Assembly: GCA_020634035.1 (NCBI GenBank)
Contig: JACKCM010000009.1
Location: 62,001-126,000, forward strand
Length of the DNA: 64,000 bases
Direction: 5' to 3'
From: Candidatus Obscuribacterales bacterium
GTDB taxonomy: Bacteria; Cyanobacteriota; Vampirovibrionia; Obscuribacterales; Obscuribacteraceae
Part shown: in pieces, positions 15,477 through 23,579 of the stretch
Layout: each line of letters opens with the position of its first letter
Position numbering within the stretch: the first letter of the stretch is position 1
Position numbers and translations under genes: made by a program
Notes under the pieces: model-generated
Told to the model about the DNA's origin: nothing
What the model saw: only the letters and a program-made list of their open reading frames with translations
Database searches by the model: none

Positions 15477-17645
15477 TCACACCGGGACAGATTCCCGGTA
15501 CCACTCAGAAAGCCCATTATCCGCCCGGGCGCCGATTCCGGCAAGGGTTGCCATGATGAGCTTTTCACCTCCCTGCACCGCCATGAACCCGGCAAATCCC
15601 TTGCACTCGCACAGATAGGCGCGGGTGATCAGGGGCTCGATCGAAGTCAATGAGAGGTAGGCAGGAGCTGAATGCACGGCTCTTTGAATCCATTGCCTGC
15701 CGGAGCCTTCCCAGTAACGGGTGTATTTGCTGTTTAAGCTACCGGCGAAATTCTTGACAAAGCCTTTGAGCAGATTGCGTCCAGGAAAGAGTCGAAATGG
15801 TGGTGCATCCATCCAACTGACATGACCATCGAGAAATGGCGTCACGCCGTAAGAAAGCAAGAAACAGTCGAAGAACACATCATCAGGTCCGGTGCGATTG
15901 TAGAAGGCGATCAACTCATCGTTACTTGTAAAGCAAGCTCGCGCCCCGCGGTCGGAGACCAGTGAGAACTGTCCTGATAAATCGACCTCGACGGATAGAC
16001 TGCGCTTTGAAGACCGGCCGATACCCTCCACCACATCGAAGTCGAGCTTTCCTCCAATGGGCAGATTCAGACCCTTTTTCAATGCGGTATTAATCTGTGG
16101 AGTAGAGAAACTTTCATTCTCTTCCGGTCGAAAGTTGAGAGTGTAGAGAGGCTCATTGTCGCTGCCTGCGTCTCGTTTAACCACCGAGGTAAGATGAAAT
16201 GGCAGGGTAGAAGAGGTGACAGCCATCTCTTTCTGGACATGCATATGAAGATGGGGTTGAGGGCTTCTGCCTGTGTTGCCGCAGAGAGCCAGAGTCTGAC
16301 CGGGCACCACTCGACTCAACAGCTCTACTCTGATGCTGTCCTGCTTGAGATGAGCAAGCTTCAGATAGGCACCGCAATCAAGACGAATCAATATATAGTT
16401 GCCCCAGACATTAGCCAGATCCATCTGAGAAGGAGGATTGTCGGCGAGGCCGCTCTCCATCGCCACCACCACTCCGAAAACCGGAGACAACACCGGTGCG
16501 GCAAAACAATAATAGTCACTCAATTCGGTACCACTATCACTGTGACTCTTACCGTCTATAGTCTTGAAAAAATCGAGGGAATACTGCCACGGGGACTGAT
16601 GGGTATGGGGTCCGAAAAAGCCCTGATAAATTTGCCAGGTGCCGGAAACCGGTGCCTTGAGAGCGAGACTCTCTTCATCCACCCCTCGGGAGCTGGAGAG
16701 CTTATACAGCTCGAGACTGCGCTCGGGCAAAGTCGGCAGCCGTAACCAGAAACCAGACCAGAAGCGTCCTCTTTCAGCCGATAGCGCAGCCAGGGCAGCA
16801 TAGACCGTGACCAGAAATGGAGAAGCCAGGGCAGGCAGACCGAGCCCCCAGAGTATTGTCGAGACCGAAACGGTGACCGGCAATGCCAGGGTGGAAGCGG
16901 CCATGGCCACTATGAAAGATTTGGCTCCCGGTCTGGCAAAGAGCCCTCCTAGAATGATGGCGGTCAGAACCGCGTTCATGAGCGCCAGCATATGCAATGC
17001 GTTTGTCTGAGAGATTTCCATAAGTCCAAGCACGAATGTTCCCGATAGAGCGCTTGCCAGGCTCAACATAAACAGATAAGGAGAAGAGACTGCGATGGCC
17101 GCCAGAACCAAGATTCCGCCCAGGGCAGTAGGGTTGAAATAAAACGCACCGATGGCGCTCAGCACCGTGGCCGGTGCGCTGGTGCTCAACGGCGCCAGAG
17201 CCAGTGGACTGAGCTTGAGTACGCCTGCCACCGAGATGATCAGATATGAGACCAGCACATAGGGTGATCCTAATAATGGTAGCCGAAGCCAGCGCCCTGA
17301 TGAGTCATTTAATAGAGCGCTGACGATGACCACCAGGAGACCCGAAATAATCGTCACCATAATCGAGCGAGCGTCGCATGAATAAGAGGCTCCGATCATA
17401 AGACCGACAAGAATACCGTTCACAACCTCAATATCATGGGCCAGAGGCGGAAAACGCAGAACCGAGCGAAAAGCTATTGTAGAAACGCCCCCTAAAAGTC
17501 CCATGAATCCAAGATGGGTGCAGGTACTGAGCATGGTGCACAGGACCAGCAAAATATTAGAGAGAGGGTGCTCCAGCAGGAAAAAAGCTCCGTAAGCCCT
17601 TATTAAAGTCGAAAGCGCCTCTTTCATGGACTTCAGCGATTTCAT
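15477..17645 (-). CDS. Urea-transporter-family membrane domain fused to an M23 peptidase-like domain and a C-terminal unknown domain
   Basis: 722 residues. Residues ~1-300 are a urea-transporter (UT) fold with about 10 membrane segments, including LPALASPF near 285, close to the UT signature LPxxTxPF, and a related LGSPYVLVSY in the first half. Residues ~335-485 form an M23/LytM beta-domain: WQYSLDF, LKLAHLKQ, GNTGRS and HLHMHVQK keep the HxH and the middle His. Gln stands where the first Zn-binding His usually is, so hydrolase activity is uncertain. The last ~230 residues are not recognised. It overlaps the decarboxylase gene by 4 bp. UT/M23 fusions exist in other bacteria; the link to a PqqD/ATP-grasp/decarboxylase set is unusual. 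Confidence 0.85.
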   Translation of the reverse strand: MKSLKSMKEALSTLIRAYGAFFLLEHPLSNILLVLCTMLSTCTHLGFMGLLGGVSTIAFRSVLRFPPLAHDIEVVNGILVGLMIGASYSCDARSIMVTIISGLLVVIVSALLNDSSGRWLRLPLLGSPYVLVSYLIISVAGVLKLSPLALAPLSTSAPATVLSAIGAFYFNPTALGGILVLAAIAVSSPYLFMLSLASALSGTFVLGLMEISQTNALHMLALMNAVLTAIILGGLFARPGAKSFIVAMAASTLALPVTVSVSTILWGLGLPALASPFLVTVYAALAALSAERGRFWSGFWLRLPTLPERSLELYKLSSSRGVDEESLALKAPVSGTWQIYQGFFGPHTHQSPWQYSLDFFKTIDGKSHSDSGTELSDYYCFAAPVLSPVFGVVVAMESGLADNPPSQMDLANVWGNYILIRLDCGAYLKLAHLKQDSIRVELLSRVVPGQTLALCGNTGRSPQPHLHMHVQKEMAVTSSTLPFHLTSVVKRDAGSDNEPLYTLNFRPEENESFSTPQINTALKKGLNLPIGGKLDFDVVEGIGRSSKRSLSVEVDLSGQFSLVSDRGARACFTSNDELIAFYNRTGPDDVFFDCFLLSYGVTPFLDGHVSWMDAPPFRLFPGRNLLKGFVKNFAGSLNSKYTRYWEGSGRQWIQRAVHSAPAYLSLTSIEPLITRAYLCECKGFAGFMAVQGGEKLIMATLAGIGARADNGLSEWYRESVPV

Positions 17646-19057
17646 TTTGAAGCCCCCCTCAGAGCCGGGTCTCCGGCAGACAGAAGCGGCGATTTTAGAT
17701 GTTCGGGCAGTAGATCATGGGCGGTCATAGATTCTAGATTCTCTGCTTTTCTAATCACCTGGACTTCTCCGTGTCTATCGACCAGAACCACATTTGGTCT
17801 GTATTCGATAAACTGCATCCACTGAGAATTGTTATAGGCTCCCACCGATTTGAACAGAAGCCTGTCGCCTGGCTTCAAAGGCGGCAGTTGAATACTGGCT
17901 CTGACTTCGTCGATGTTCATACACAACGGTCCGAAAAGCGCTGTGTCTGCCGGAAGCCCCTGGTTTGGCGCCGTGAGCTTTACTTTGTGACGGTACCAGA
18001 AGGCGGTGAACAGCAAATTGGTGCCTGCATCGAGCACCACCGCCCGCCTGCCGTCGGGCAGCCGTTTGCCTCCGACCACCGAAGCGATCAATACCTGGGT
18101 GTCGTCCACCACAGCCCGGCCACTTTCTAGAATAAGCATCGGTAGACTGCGTCCATCTCTTCGACGATACTGGGTCTCTTCCATTAAGGTCCCGCAAATG
18201 ACCTCGGCATATTCACTGAGATCGGCGATGGTCTGCTCGGGAGGCAGGTAGACCCCCTTCAATGAATTGACCGAAGGAAAGCCGCCGCCCACATCGAAAA
18301 ATTCTATGAGACCCTCGCCTCTCTCTTCTACCTCGCGCATGAACTTTGCCATAATTCTGACCTGGGCTTCATAGGCTCTTGGCTCGGTGATAAAAGTACC
18401 TATATGACTGTGCAAACCGGTGAGCTTGAGATTGGCACTGAAAGCGACAGCGCTGGCGGCATGATGCGCCTGGCCCGATTCTATATTGAAACCGAAGCGA
18501 TACCATGGTTCACTGAATCCGGTATCGAAATTGAGCCGCAGAGAGACCTCTACCACCTTGTCCAGATCTTTTGCGATTCTTTCCAACAGACGCAATTCGT
18601 CCATGTGGTCTATATGAATTCGAGCCCCTTCGGAAACCGCCTGGCGGAGAATCTCTTCGTCTTTATTAGGCCCGTTGAAGATTATTCTCTCAGGCGGCAC
18701 GCCAAGCCAACGCGCTTTCTGATACTCGAAAGCAGAGACAACCTCGGCCCAGGATGACTCTTGATGAAGGATGTTGCAGATGGCACTGGTATAGTTGGTT
18801 TTATAAGACCAGGCATGCACCACAGGTCCGGCATAGCGCGATTCGAAAACGCGCTTCAGACGACGAATATTAGCCCTCAATTTGGATTCTGAAGAGACGA
18901 ATAGAGGAGAGCCGAATCGCTCCACCAGCTCTTCTACATTCAGGCCAAAGACGGTCTCTTCGACCTCGTCTCGACAGATACGATTGCCGAATTTATTAAT
19001 CTCTCCAAGACGATGGGGTAATATCACCGGCGGTTCCCAGGGCTTTTTCACTTTCAT
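17642..19057 (-). CDS. Fold-III PLP-dependent decarboxylase (LysA/ODC-like)
   Basis: 471 residues, alanine-racemase-like barrel plus C-terminal beta domain. Seen: the PLP Lys in WSYKTNY near 85, the LHSHIGT His, the phosphate-binding DVGGGFP, ESGRAVV in the position of EPGR of diaminopimelate decarboxylase, the catalytic Cys in GPLCMNIDEV and GAYNNSQWMQF near the C-terminus. The residues needed for decarboxylation of an amino acid are therefore present. Substrate specificity is not assigned. Its place between an ATP-grasp ligase and a transporter, with 4-bp overlaps on both sides, argues against housekeeping lysine synthesis and for a dedicated pathway that makes an amine for ligation or export. 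Confidence 0.88.
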   Translation of the reverse strand: MKVKKPWEPPVILPHRLGEINKFGNRICRDEVEETVFGLNVEELVERFGSPLFVSSESKLRANIRRLKRVFESRYAGPVVHAWSYKTNYTSAICNILHQESSWAEVVSAFEYQKARWLGVPPERIIFNGPNKDEEILRQAVSEGARIHIDHMDELRLLERIAKDLDKVVEVSLRLNFDTGFSEPWYRFGFNIESGQAHHAASAVAFSANLKLTGLHSHIGTFITEPRAYEAQVRIMAKFMREVEERGEGLIEFFDVGGGFPSVNSLKGVYLPPEQTIADLSEYAEVICGTLMEETQYRRRDGRSLPMLILESGRAVVDDTQVLIASVVGGKRLPDGRRAVVLDAGTNLLFTAFWYRHKVKLTAPNQGLPADTALFGPLCMNIDEVRASIQLPPLKPGDRLLFKSVGAYNNSQWMQFIEYRPNVVLVDRHGEVQVIRKAENLESMTAHDLLPEHLKSPLLSAGDPALRGASK

Positions 19058-20187
19058 CTATCAGCTCCAAACTCAGAATATTCAAGGGGACGGGCAACGG
19101 CTCGATTGGTCATAGCCGAGCCTTTTACAAAGACTGACTCGAACTCTGACAACTCCACCAGCATCTCTTCGGCGTAGCGCACGAAGAGCATTCCACAGCG
19201 GGGCGGGTCGAAATGTATCGAGCCATAGTCATCGGCGAGCATCTGCAACAAAGTCAGAGGAAGATTGCGCCCGACACCGGTGGTTGTGTATATCCAGGAA
19301 GGAAAACGCGGATTGATCTCGATGATATTGAGCCGACCATCAGAGCCTCTCATCGCCTCCAGTTCAAAGGGGCCTTTCCATTTCAGCTTCTGGACCAGAA
19401 GGCTGGCCGCTTCTTTCATGTCAGGATCGTTCATTGTAACGCCGGCCCAGGCTTTGCCTTTTTCGGTGATCGCCCGCTTGCGCATCATCACCTCTCCGTA
19501 CATAGAGCCGGTACCGTCACCAATGGCGGTGAGGTTATACTCATCGCCTTTCACCAGCTTCTGGGTAAGCACCGGAAATCCCCAGGTAGAGACCAGCCTG
19601 CCGAAGACAGCCCGGGCTTCCTCGCGGCTGTATACCACTTGAGCATCATAGAAGATACCTTTGAGCATTATCGGGAACTGCCAGCTGTTGTCTTCAAAAT
19701 CATTGAAACTCTCGAAAAAACGAGGGTCGGAGATGGTTCTTATCTCAGGCGTATCCAGACCGACAGATTGACACAGCTCAGGCAGACTGCTCTTCGCCCT
19801 GGCCATGAGCTGCTCTCTATCAGGAATCAACATTCTGATACCGAGTTCGCTCAGCGCAGAACCAATGCGGATGAAGCTGACCATCTCAGAATCTAAACAA
19901 GGAATAATCGCGTCTATAGGCTCAACTGCATGGATCTCTTGAATTCGCTCGAGAAGCGCATGTTCTCCCGATGCAGGATAAGGAATCAGATAACCGCTTT
20001 CAAAAATATCGCGGTTATAAAGGCCGGCATCCAAAACATCATAACCGAGTCCAATAAGCCGCCCTCGAAAGCGGCGCGACTCTTTTATAGAACGGGCGAC
20101 AGCACAGCCCGGTCCAGGATTGTCGGATCTTGCATTGATACCGGTTATGGCCACGTTCCAGTTGCGCCAGTCTGATTTATTGTTCAT
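19054..20187 (-). CDS. ATP-grasp ligase (carbamoyl-phosphate-synthase-like)
   Basis: 377 residues. It begins with a Rossmann-like pre-ATP-grasp region (NVAITGINARSDNPGPGCAVARS, then IDAIIPCLDSEMVSF). The ATP-grasp fold follows: MLKGIFYDAQVV as the Lys-bearing strand, VKGDEYNL, and FELEAMRGSDGRLNIIEINPRFPSW with the Mg-binding Glu and Asn. These enzymes activate a carboxylate as acyl-phosphate for attack by an amine or thiol. Here the neighbouring decarboxylase could supply the amine and the PqqD-like protein could present a peptide, which is inference. It overlaps both neighbours by 4 bp (ATGA). Confidence 0.88.
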   Translation of the reverse strand: MNNKSDWRNWNVAITGINARSDNPGPGCAVARSIKESRRFRGRLIGLGYDVLDAGLYNRDIFESGYLIPYPASGEHALLERIQEIHAVEPIDAIIPCLDSEMVSFIRIGSALSELGIRMLIPDREQLMARAKSSLPELCQSVGLDTPEIRTISDPRFFESFNDFEDNSWQFPIMLKGIFYDAQVVYSREEARAVFGRLVSTWGFPVLTQKLVKGDEYNLTAIGDGTGSMYGEVMMRKRAITEKGKAWAGVTMNDPDMKEAASLLVQKLKWKGPFELEAMRGSDGRLNIIEINPRFPSWIYTTTGVGRNLPLTLLQMLADDYGSIHFDPPRCGMLFVRYAEEMLVELSEFESVFVKGSAMTNRAVARPLEYSEFGADR

Positions 20188-20459
20188 TGCAAGTATCTCC
20201 CCAGCTGGCGAATGAATACTTCCACAGCACTTCTCGCCATCTCTTCTTCGACTTCAAATTCGTCAGCCAGCCCCCGGGCGATAGAGCCGGTGTCTCCACC
20301 ATTAATGAGAAGATTGAGGGCAAAAAGACCGGTCTCGTTCACCGTAAAACTCTGCCCTGTTCTCGGGTCGAAGCTGAATCCGGTCTCGCTGACAGCGAGC
20401 TGGGCTAGCCGCCCCTGTTGTCTCAATCGATTCAGAGTTTGAACCACTGTCTCTTCCAT
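20184..20459 (-). CDS. PqqD-family small protein
   Basis: About 91 residues with a PqqD-like winged-helix outline: FDPRTGQSFTVNETGLFALNLLINGG then a helix with DEFEVEEEMARSAVEVFIRQL. PqqD-like proteins bind the leader of a precursor peptide and bring it to modifying enzymes. The start is the ATG at 20459, because GGAGGT lies 8 nt upstream; the ATG at 20477 would place that ribosome site inside the gene. It overlaps the ATP-grasp start by 4 bp and follows the TPR gene by 30 bp. No precursor-peptide ORF was seen in the operon, so the partner peptide is missing, elsewhere, or not needed. Confidence 0.85.
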   Translation of the reverse strand: MEETVVQTLNRLRQQGRLAQLAVSETGFSFDPRTGQSFTVNETGLFALNLLINGGDTGSIARGLADEFEVEEEMARSAVEVFIRQLGRYLQ

Positions 20460-20489
20460 AAGAGCTACCTCCTTCATCGCTTTTATCTG

Positions 20490-21224
20490 TTACAGTCTAT
20501 AACCTAGTTTCTCCACCCGGCTCTTGGTATCATCGGGTTTTTCAGAATATCTATGCAGATATCCGGCAGCCAGCTTTCTCGAGGCTCTGGAGAAAGCTCT
20601 ATACTCCCGAACGGCATCATGTCTGCGCCCCAATCTTTCATAAACCTGGCCAAGATAATAGTGAGTCGCATTGTAATAATCGGCGGGCAATTCCCCGGGT
20701 AAGGCCGGCTTGAATTTGGCTCCACCGTTGGCAAGTGCCCTGAGATCGTGCTCGGCTTTATAAAGACTGTTCATGCTCAGATAAAGACGAGCCCTGGCAA
20801 ACCGTGCGTCACCCGACCAGTTGTTCAACTCCACCGCCCGGTCGAGGTCGGCAAGAGCCTTTTTATAGAGCTTGTAATCCATAAAACAGATGCCTCTTTC
20901 TGTATAAGCATCGCTGTAATAAGGGTCTATCTCTATAGCCCGGGAGAGATCATGAATCGCCGACGAAGTACAGCCGATGATTCCATAAAGATAACCCCGG
21001 GTGTAATAAGCTTTCTTATCGGTAGAGTTATGCTTGATACGCCTGTCGGTATCTTCTAAAAGAGTCACTAATTTAGTCCCGGCGGCGGTAGCTTTAGCGG
21101 TCTCCTTCCAGCGCCTCAAGGTGCCGGACTCTGAGATGTCGCTCAAAGCCCAAGTAGAGCCTGTGTTAAAAGTAGCCAATACCAGAGCAATTGCAAGGGA
21201 TACCGTCCTACTCTTGCCAGCCAT
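20490..21224 (-). CDS. Exported TPR protein, first gene of the PqqD operon
   Basis: About 244 residues. The start MAGKSRTVSLAIALVLATFNTGSTWA gives a clean signal peptide and follows AAGGAG with suitable spacing; a start nine codons upstream has neither. The rest is tetratricopeptide repeats (KAYYTRGYLYGIIG, SDAYTERGICFMDYKLYKKALADLDRAVELN, GDARFARARLYLSMNSLYKAEHDL, YYLGQVYERLGRRHDAVREY). It probably acts as a periplasmic scaffold. The spacing of 30 bp to the PqqD-like gene and the common strand place it at the head of the operon; 11-bp CTCCACA repeats lie 67-84 nt upstream. Confidence 0.82.
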   Translation of the reverse strand: MAGKSRTVSLAIALVLATFNTGSTWALSDISESGTLRRWKETAKATAAGTKLVTLLEDTDRRIKHNSTDKKAYYTRGYLYGIIGCTSSAIHDLSRAIEIDPYYSDAYTERGICFMDYKLYKKALADLDRAVELNNWSGDARFARARLYLSMNSLYKAEHDLRALANGGAKFKPALPGELPADYYNATHYYLGQVYERLGRRHDAVREYRAFSRASRKLAAGYLHRYSEKPDDTKSRVEKLGYRL

Positions 21225-21290
21225 TTCGCATCTCCTTCTTCGGACCCACAAAACTATGAAACCAGAGGTCTATGGAAAGAGGATGAAGAA

Positions 21291-21308
21291 TGTGGAGGAA
21301 TTGTGGAG
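21291..21308 (-). promoter_or_regulatory. CTCCACA direct repeats upstream of the PqqD/ATP-grasp operon
   Basis: TGTGGAG occurs at 21291-21297 and 21302-21308, exactly 11 bp apart (CTCCACA in the operon's direction), with a weaker related unit at 21280. It lies 67-84 nt before the first start codon and just beyond the phosphatase stop. This geometry suits an OmpR-family dimer, and the operon itself ends with such a regulator. Confidence 0.5.
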
Positions 21309-21318
21309 AGATCTGAAT

Positions 21319-23028
21319 TTATTCAGCAATCTCTTTCAAAACTTCACCAGAGCTTGCTGAGGTAGATTTGATTCCAAGCAGGGCGGCAATGGTCGGAGCA
21401 ATATCCTGGGGACCAATAGAACGGCGATAAAAGCCCGGTTTGACACCGACATTGAAAAATGCCACCGGCACATAGGTGTCATAAGACCAGACCGAGCCAT
21501 GCTCGCCGGGCTGATTGGTCTTAACCTTTCCGAACATGACGAACTGCTTGGGCACCACATGGACATCGCCCGATCTCTCTGGATGAAAGTTAGCCACAAT
21601 CCGCGCATAATATCCGGTGTTGGCAGGCAATTCGCCCCGGGCGATTCTAGATCGACCGACTGCATAAGCTACTCCTTGATATTGCATGGCATACTCGGCG
21701 GCTGCATCTTGCACCACATCGATACCGGCGCCGATACCGCCATCGGCGATGAACTTGCGGTCAAGATAGATATATGGATAAATAAAAGTCTTGATCAAAT
21801 CGTGCTCTGTAGAGAAACGCTCTTTCAAACGCGCGTTTACATATGCACGAAACTCTTTGCTCGGAATTCTCTGCGCATCTATAGAAAGCCCTTTCATAGA
21901 CTCAGCAATCTCAGCCACTCCATGATCGGCGGACAGTACTATCAAAACCTTGTCCAGACCGACTTTCCTATCTATAAAAGAGAAAAGTTCTGCAAGGTTG
22001 CGATCGACTCTAAGCAGATTGTCCTCCGCCTCGAGACTGCCTATACCCCAGCCATGACCGACATAATCTGTAGACGAAAAACTGACCGATAGATAGTCGG
22101 TGCCCTCACCCAGACCGAGCCCGAGTCTGGCTATGGCGTGCTCGGCAAAAGAAAGCACCAGTTCATCATTGACCGGAGTGTGCAACAAAGCTTCGTAATA
22201 GTCTTCGTCGTTCTTGCAAGCGAGCGGCTTGGGAAGAGTACGGCCCAGATGCTTGTAGTAACCCTCGAAGCTGCGATCGTCGATATCTTTTCGAAGGTAA
22301 GACTGTTTATCTCTCAGTAGAGTCCAGGCTTTGTCACGATAGGTATCCGCTACCTTCTTTTGATTCCACTCTTCCACCCAGACCGGCAAAGCATCGTTGT
22401 AATACTTGCTGTTTACGAACTTGCCGTTGGAGAGCCAGAAAGCTTTGCCACAATGACCGCCGGGCAGTATGGCACCACGGTCCTTGCCGGACACGGCAAT
22501 TGATCGTGCTTTTCCAAAGGAAGCCAATACTATTTCGTCACCGATGGTGGTAGACAAAAGATGAGCCGGGCTTCTTCCTTTCTCGCTCGAGGTGGTGCCG
22601 GCGGTGCTGACTGAGTTTTGATCTACTAAAGGAGAGTTCTGATCTTCTACAGAATAGACAATTCGCCCCTTCTCATAGTCGTACCATTCACTGTTGGTGA
22701 TACCATGCCTGGCAGGCACAGTACCGGTGGCAAGGGTTGCATGGCCCGGAGCTGTTTCTGTATCGGCATGACAATAATGCGCGTTGGCATAGTAAGCACC
22801 TCTGTCGAAGAGCAGTTTGAATCCGCCCTCGCCGAATCGCTCTCTAAAAATAAGAGGCTGGTCACCACGAAGCTGGTCTATGGTTATTTGAAGAACAAGC
22901 TTTATCTTAGTGTCCTTTTCGGCAGCGAATGCGGGCAACCCAGAAGAAGTGGCAGTAGCCACCACTAAAAACATTGCCACAAGCGCCGTTGTGCGACGCG
23001 ACAGCAAGTGAACCAGCTTAATATTCAA
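21319..23028 (-). CDS. PafA-like alkaline phosphatase
   Basis: 569 residues with a signal peptide ending near AFAA. Alkaline-phosphatase-superfamily metal sites are visible: ITIDQLRGD at the first Asp, the Thr nucleophile in TETAPGHATLATG, GITNSEWYDY with Asn, SGKDRGAILPGG with the Lys and Arg typical of PafA monoesterases, STDYVGHGWG, and LSADHGVAEI. The combination of Thr nucleophile, Asn, Lys and Arg points to a calcium-independent phosphate monoesterase of the PafA type rather than a nucleotide pyrophosphatase. It works in the periplasm to release phosphate. It stands alone between the PqqD operon and the divergent NUDIX gene, which begins about 62 bp from its start. Confidence 0.88.
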   Translation of the reverse strand: MNIKLVHLLSRRTTALVAMFLVVATATSSGLPAFAAEKDTKIKLVLQITIDQLRGDQPLIFRERFGEGGFKLLFDRGAYYANAHYCHADTETAPGHATLATGTVPARHGITNSEWYDYEKGRIVYSVEDQNSPLVDQNSVSTAGTTSSEKGRSPAHLLSTTIGDEIVLASFGKARSIAVSGKDRGAILPGGHCGKAFWLSNGKFVNSKYYNDALPVWVEEWNQKKVADTYRDKAWTLLRDKQSYLRKDIDDRSFEGYYKHLGRTLPKPLACKNDEDYYEALLHTPVNDELVLSFAEHAIARLGLGLGEGTDYLSVSFSSTDYVGHGWGIGSLEAEDNLLRVDRNLAELFSFIDRKVGLDKVLIVLSADHGVAEIAESMKGLSIDAQRIPSKEFRAYVNARLKERFSTEHDLIKTFIYPYIYLDRKFIADGGIGAGIDVVQDAAAEYAMQYQGVAYAVGRSRIARGELPANTGYYARIVANFHPERSGDVHVVPKQFVMFGKVKTNQPGEHGSVWSYDTYVPVAFFNVGVKPGFYRRSIGPQDIAPTIAALLGIKSTSASSGEVLKEIAE

Positions 23029-23090
23029 AAAACGCTCTCCCGAAGATACAAAGGCTTTGATTATAATAGATTCTTCTTGAAGGAGGAGTC

Positions 23091-23579
23091 ATGACCTATC
23101 GTCCTATCCTGGGAACCCTCGGCTATATTATGTCCAGGGATAAGCAAAGCGTCCTTCTGGTGAACCGCAGCAAAAGGGCTGATGATATCCACTATGGCAA
23201 ATATAACGGTCTGGGCGGCAAACTGGAGCCCGGTGAAGACATAGTCTCGGGCTTTGTCAGAGAAGTCCGAGAAGAAGCCGGTATCGAACCTGTTGATATC
23301 ATCTTGAAAGGCACCATAAACTGGCCCGGTTTCGGTGGAGTCGGAGAGGACTGGTTCGGTTTTATATTTCGGGTCGATTCTTACGAAGGCGAGCCCCTGA
23401 AAGAGAATCACGAGGGCTTTCTCGAATGGGTTCGAATAAGCGATTTCGCCAGGGTCAATTTCTGGGAGAGCGACCGTTACTGGCTGGATATGGTCTTTGA
23501 CGAGAGCGATAAAGTATTTCATGGAGTGGCACCATTTGACGACGGCAAGATGATCTCCTGGAACTGTGTCAAAATTTGA
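23091..23579 (+). CDS. NUDIX hydrolase (8-oxo-dGTP diphosphatase-like)
   Basis: 162 residues with a complete Nudix box, GGKLEPGEDIVSGFVREVREEAGI. The following FGFIFRVDSYEGEP and GFLEWVRISDFARVNFWESDRYWLDMVF match the MTH1/MutT-like subgroup that removes oxidised purine nucleotides. GGAGG lies close before the ATG. It runs divergently from the phosphatase and converges on the kinase gene, sharing 11 bp at the 3' ends. Confidence 0.88.
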   Translation: MTYRPILGTLGYIMSRDKQSVLLVNRSKRADDIHYGKYNGLGGKLEPGEDIVSGFVREVREEAGIEPVDIILKGTINWPGFGGVGEDWFGFIFRVDSYEGEPLKENHEGFLEWVRISDFARVNFWESDRYWLDMVFDESDKVFHGVAPFDDGKMISWNCVKI

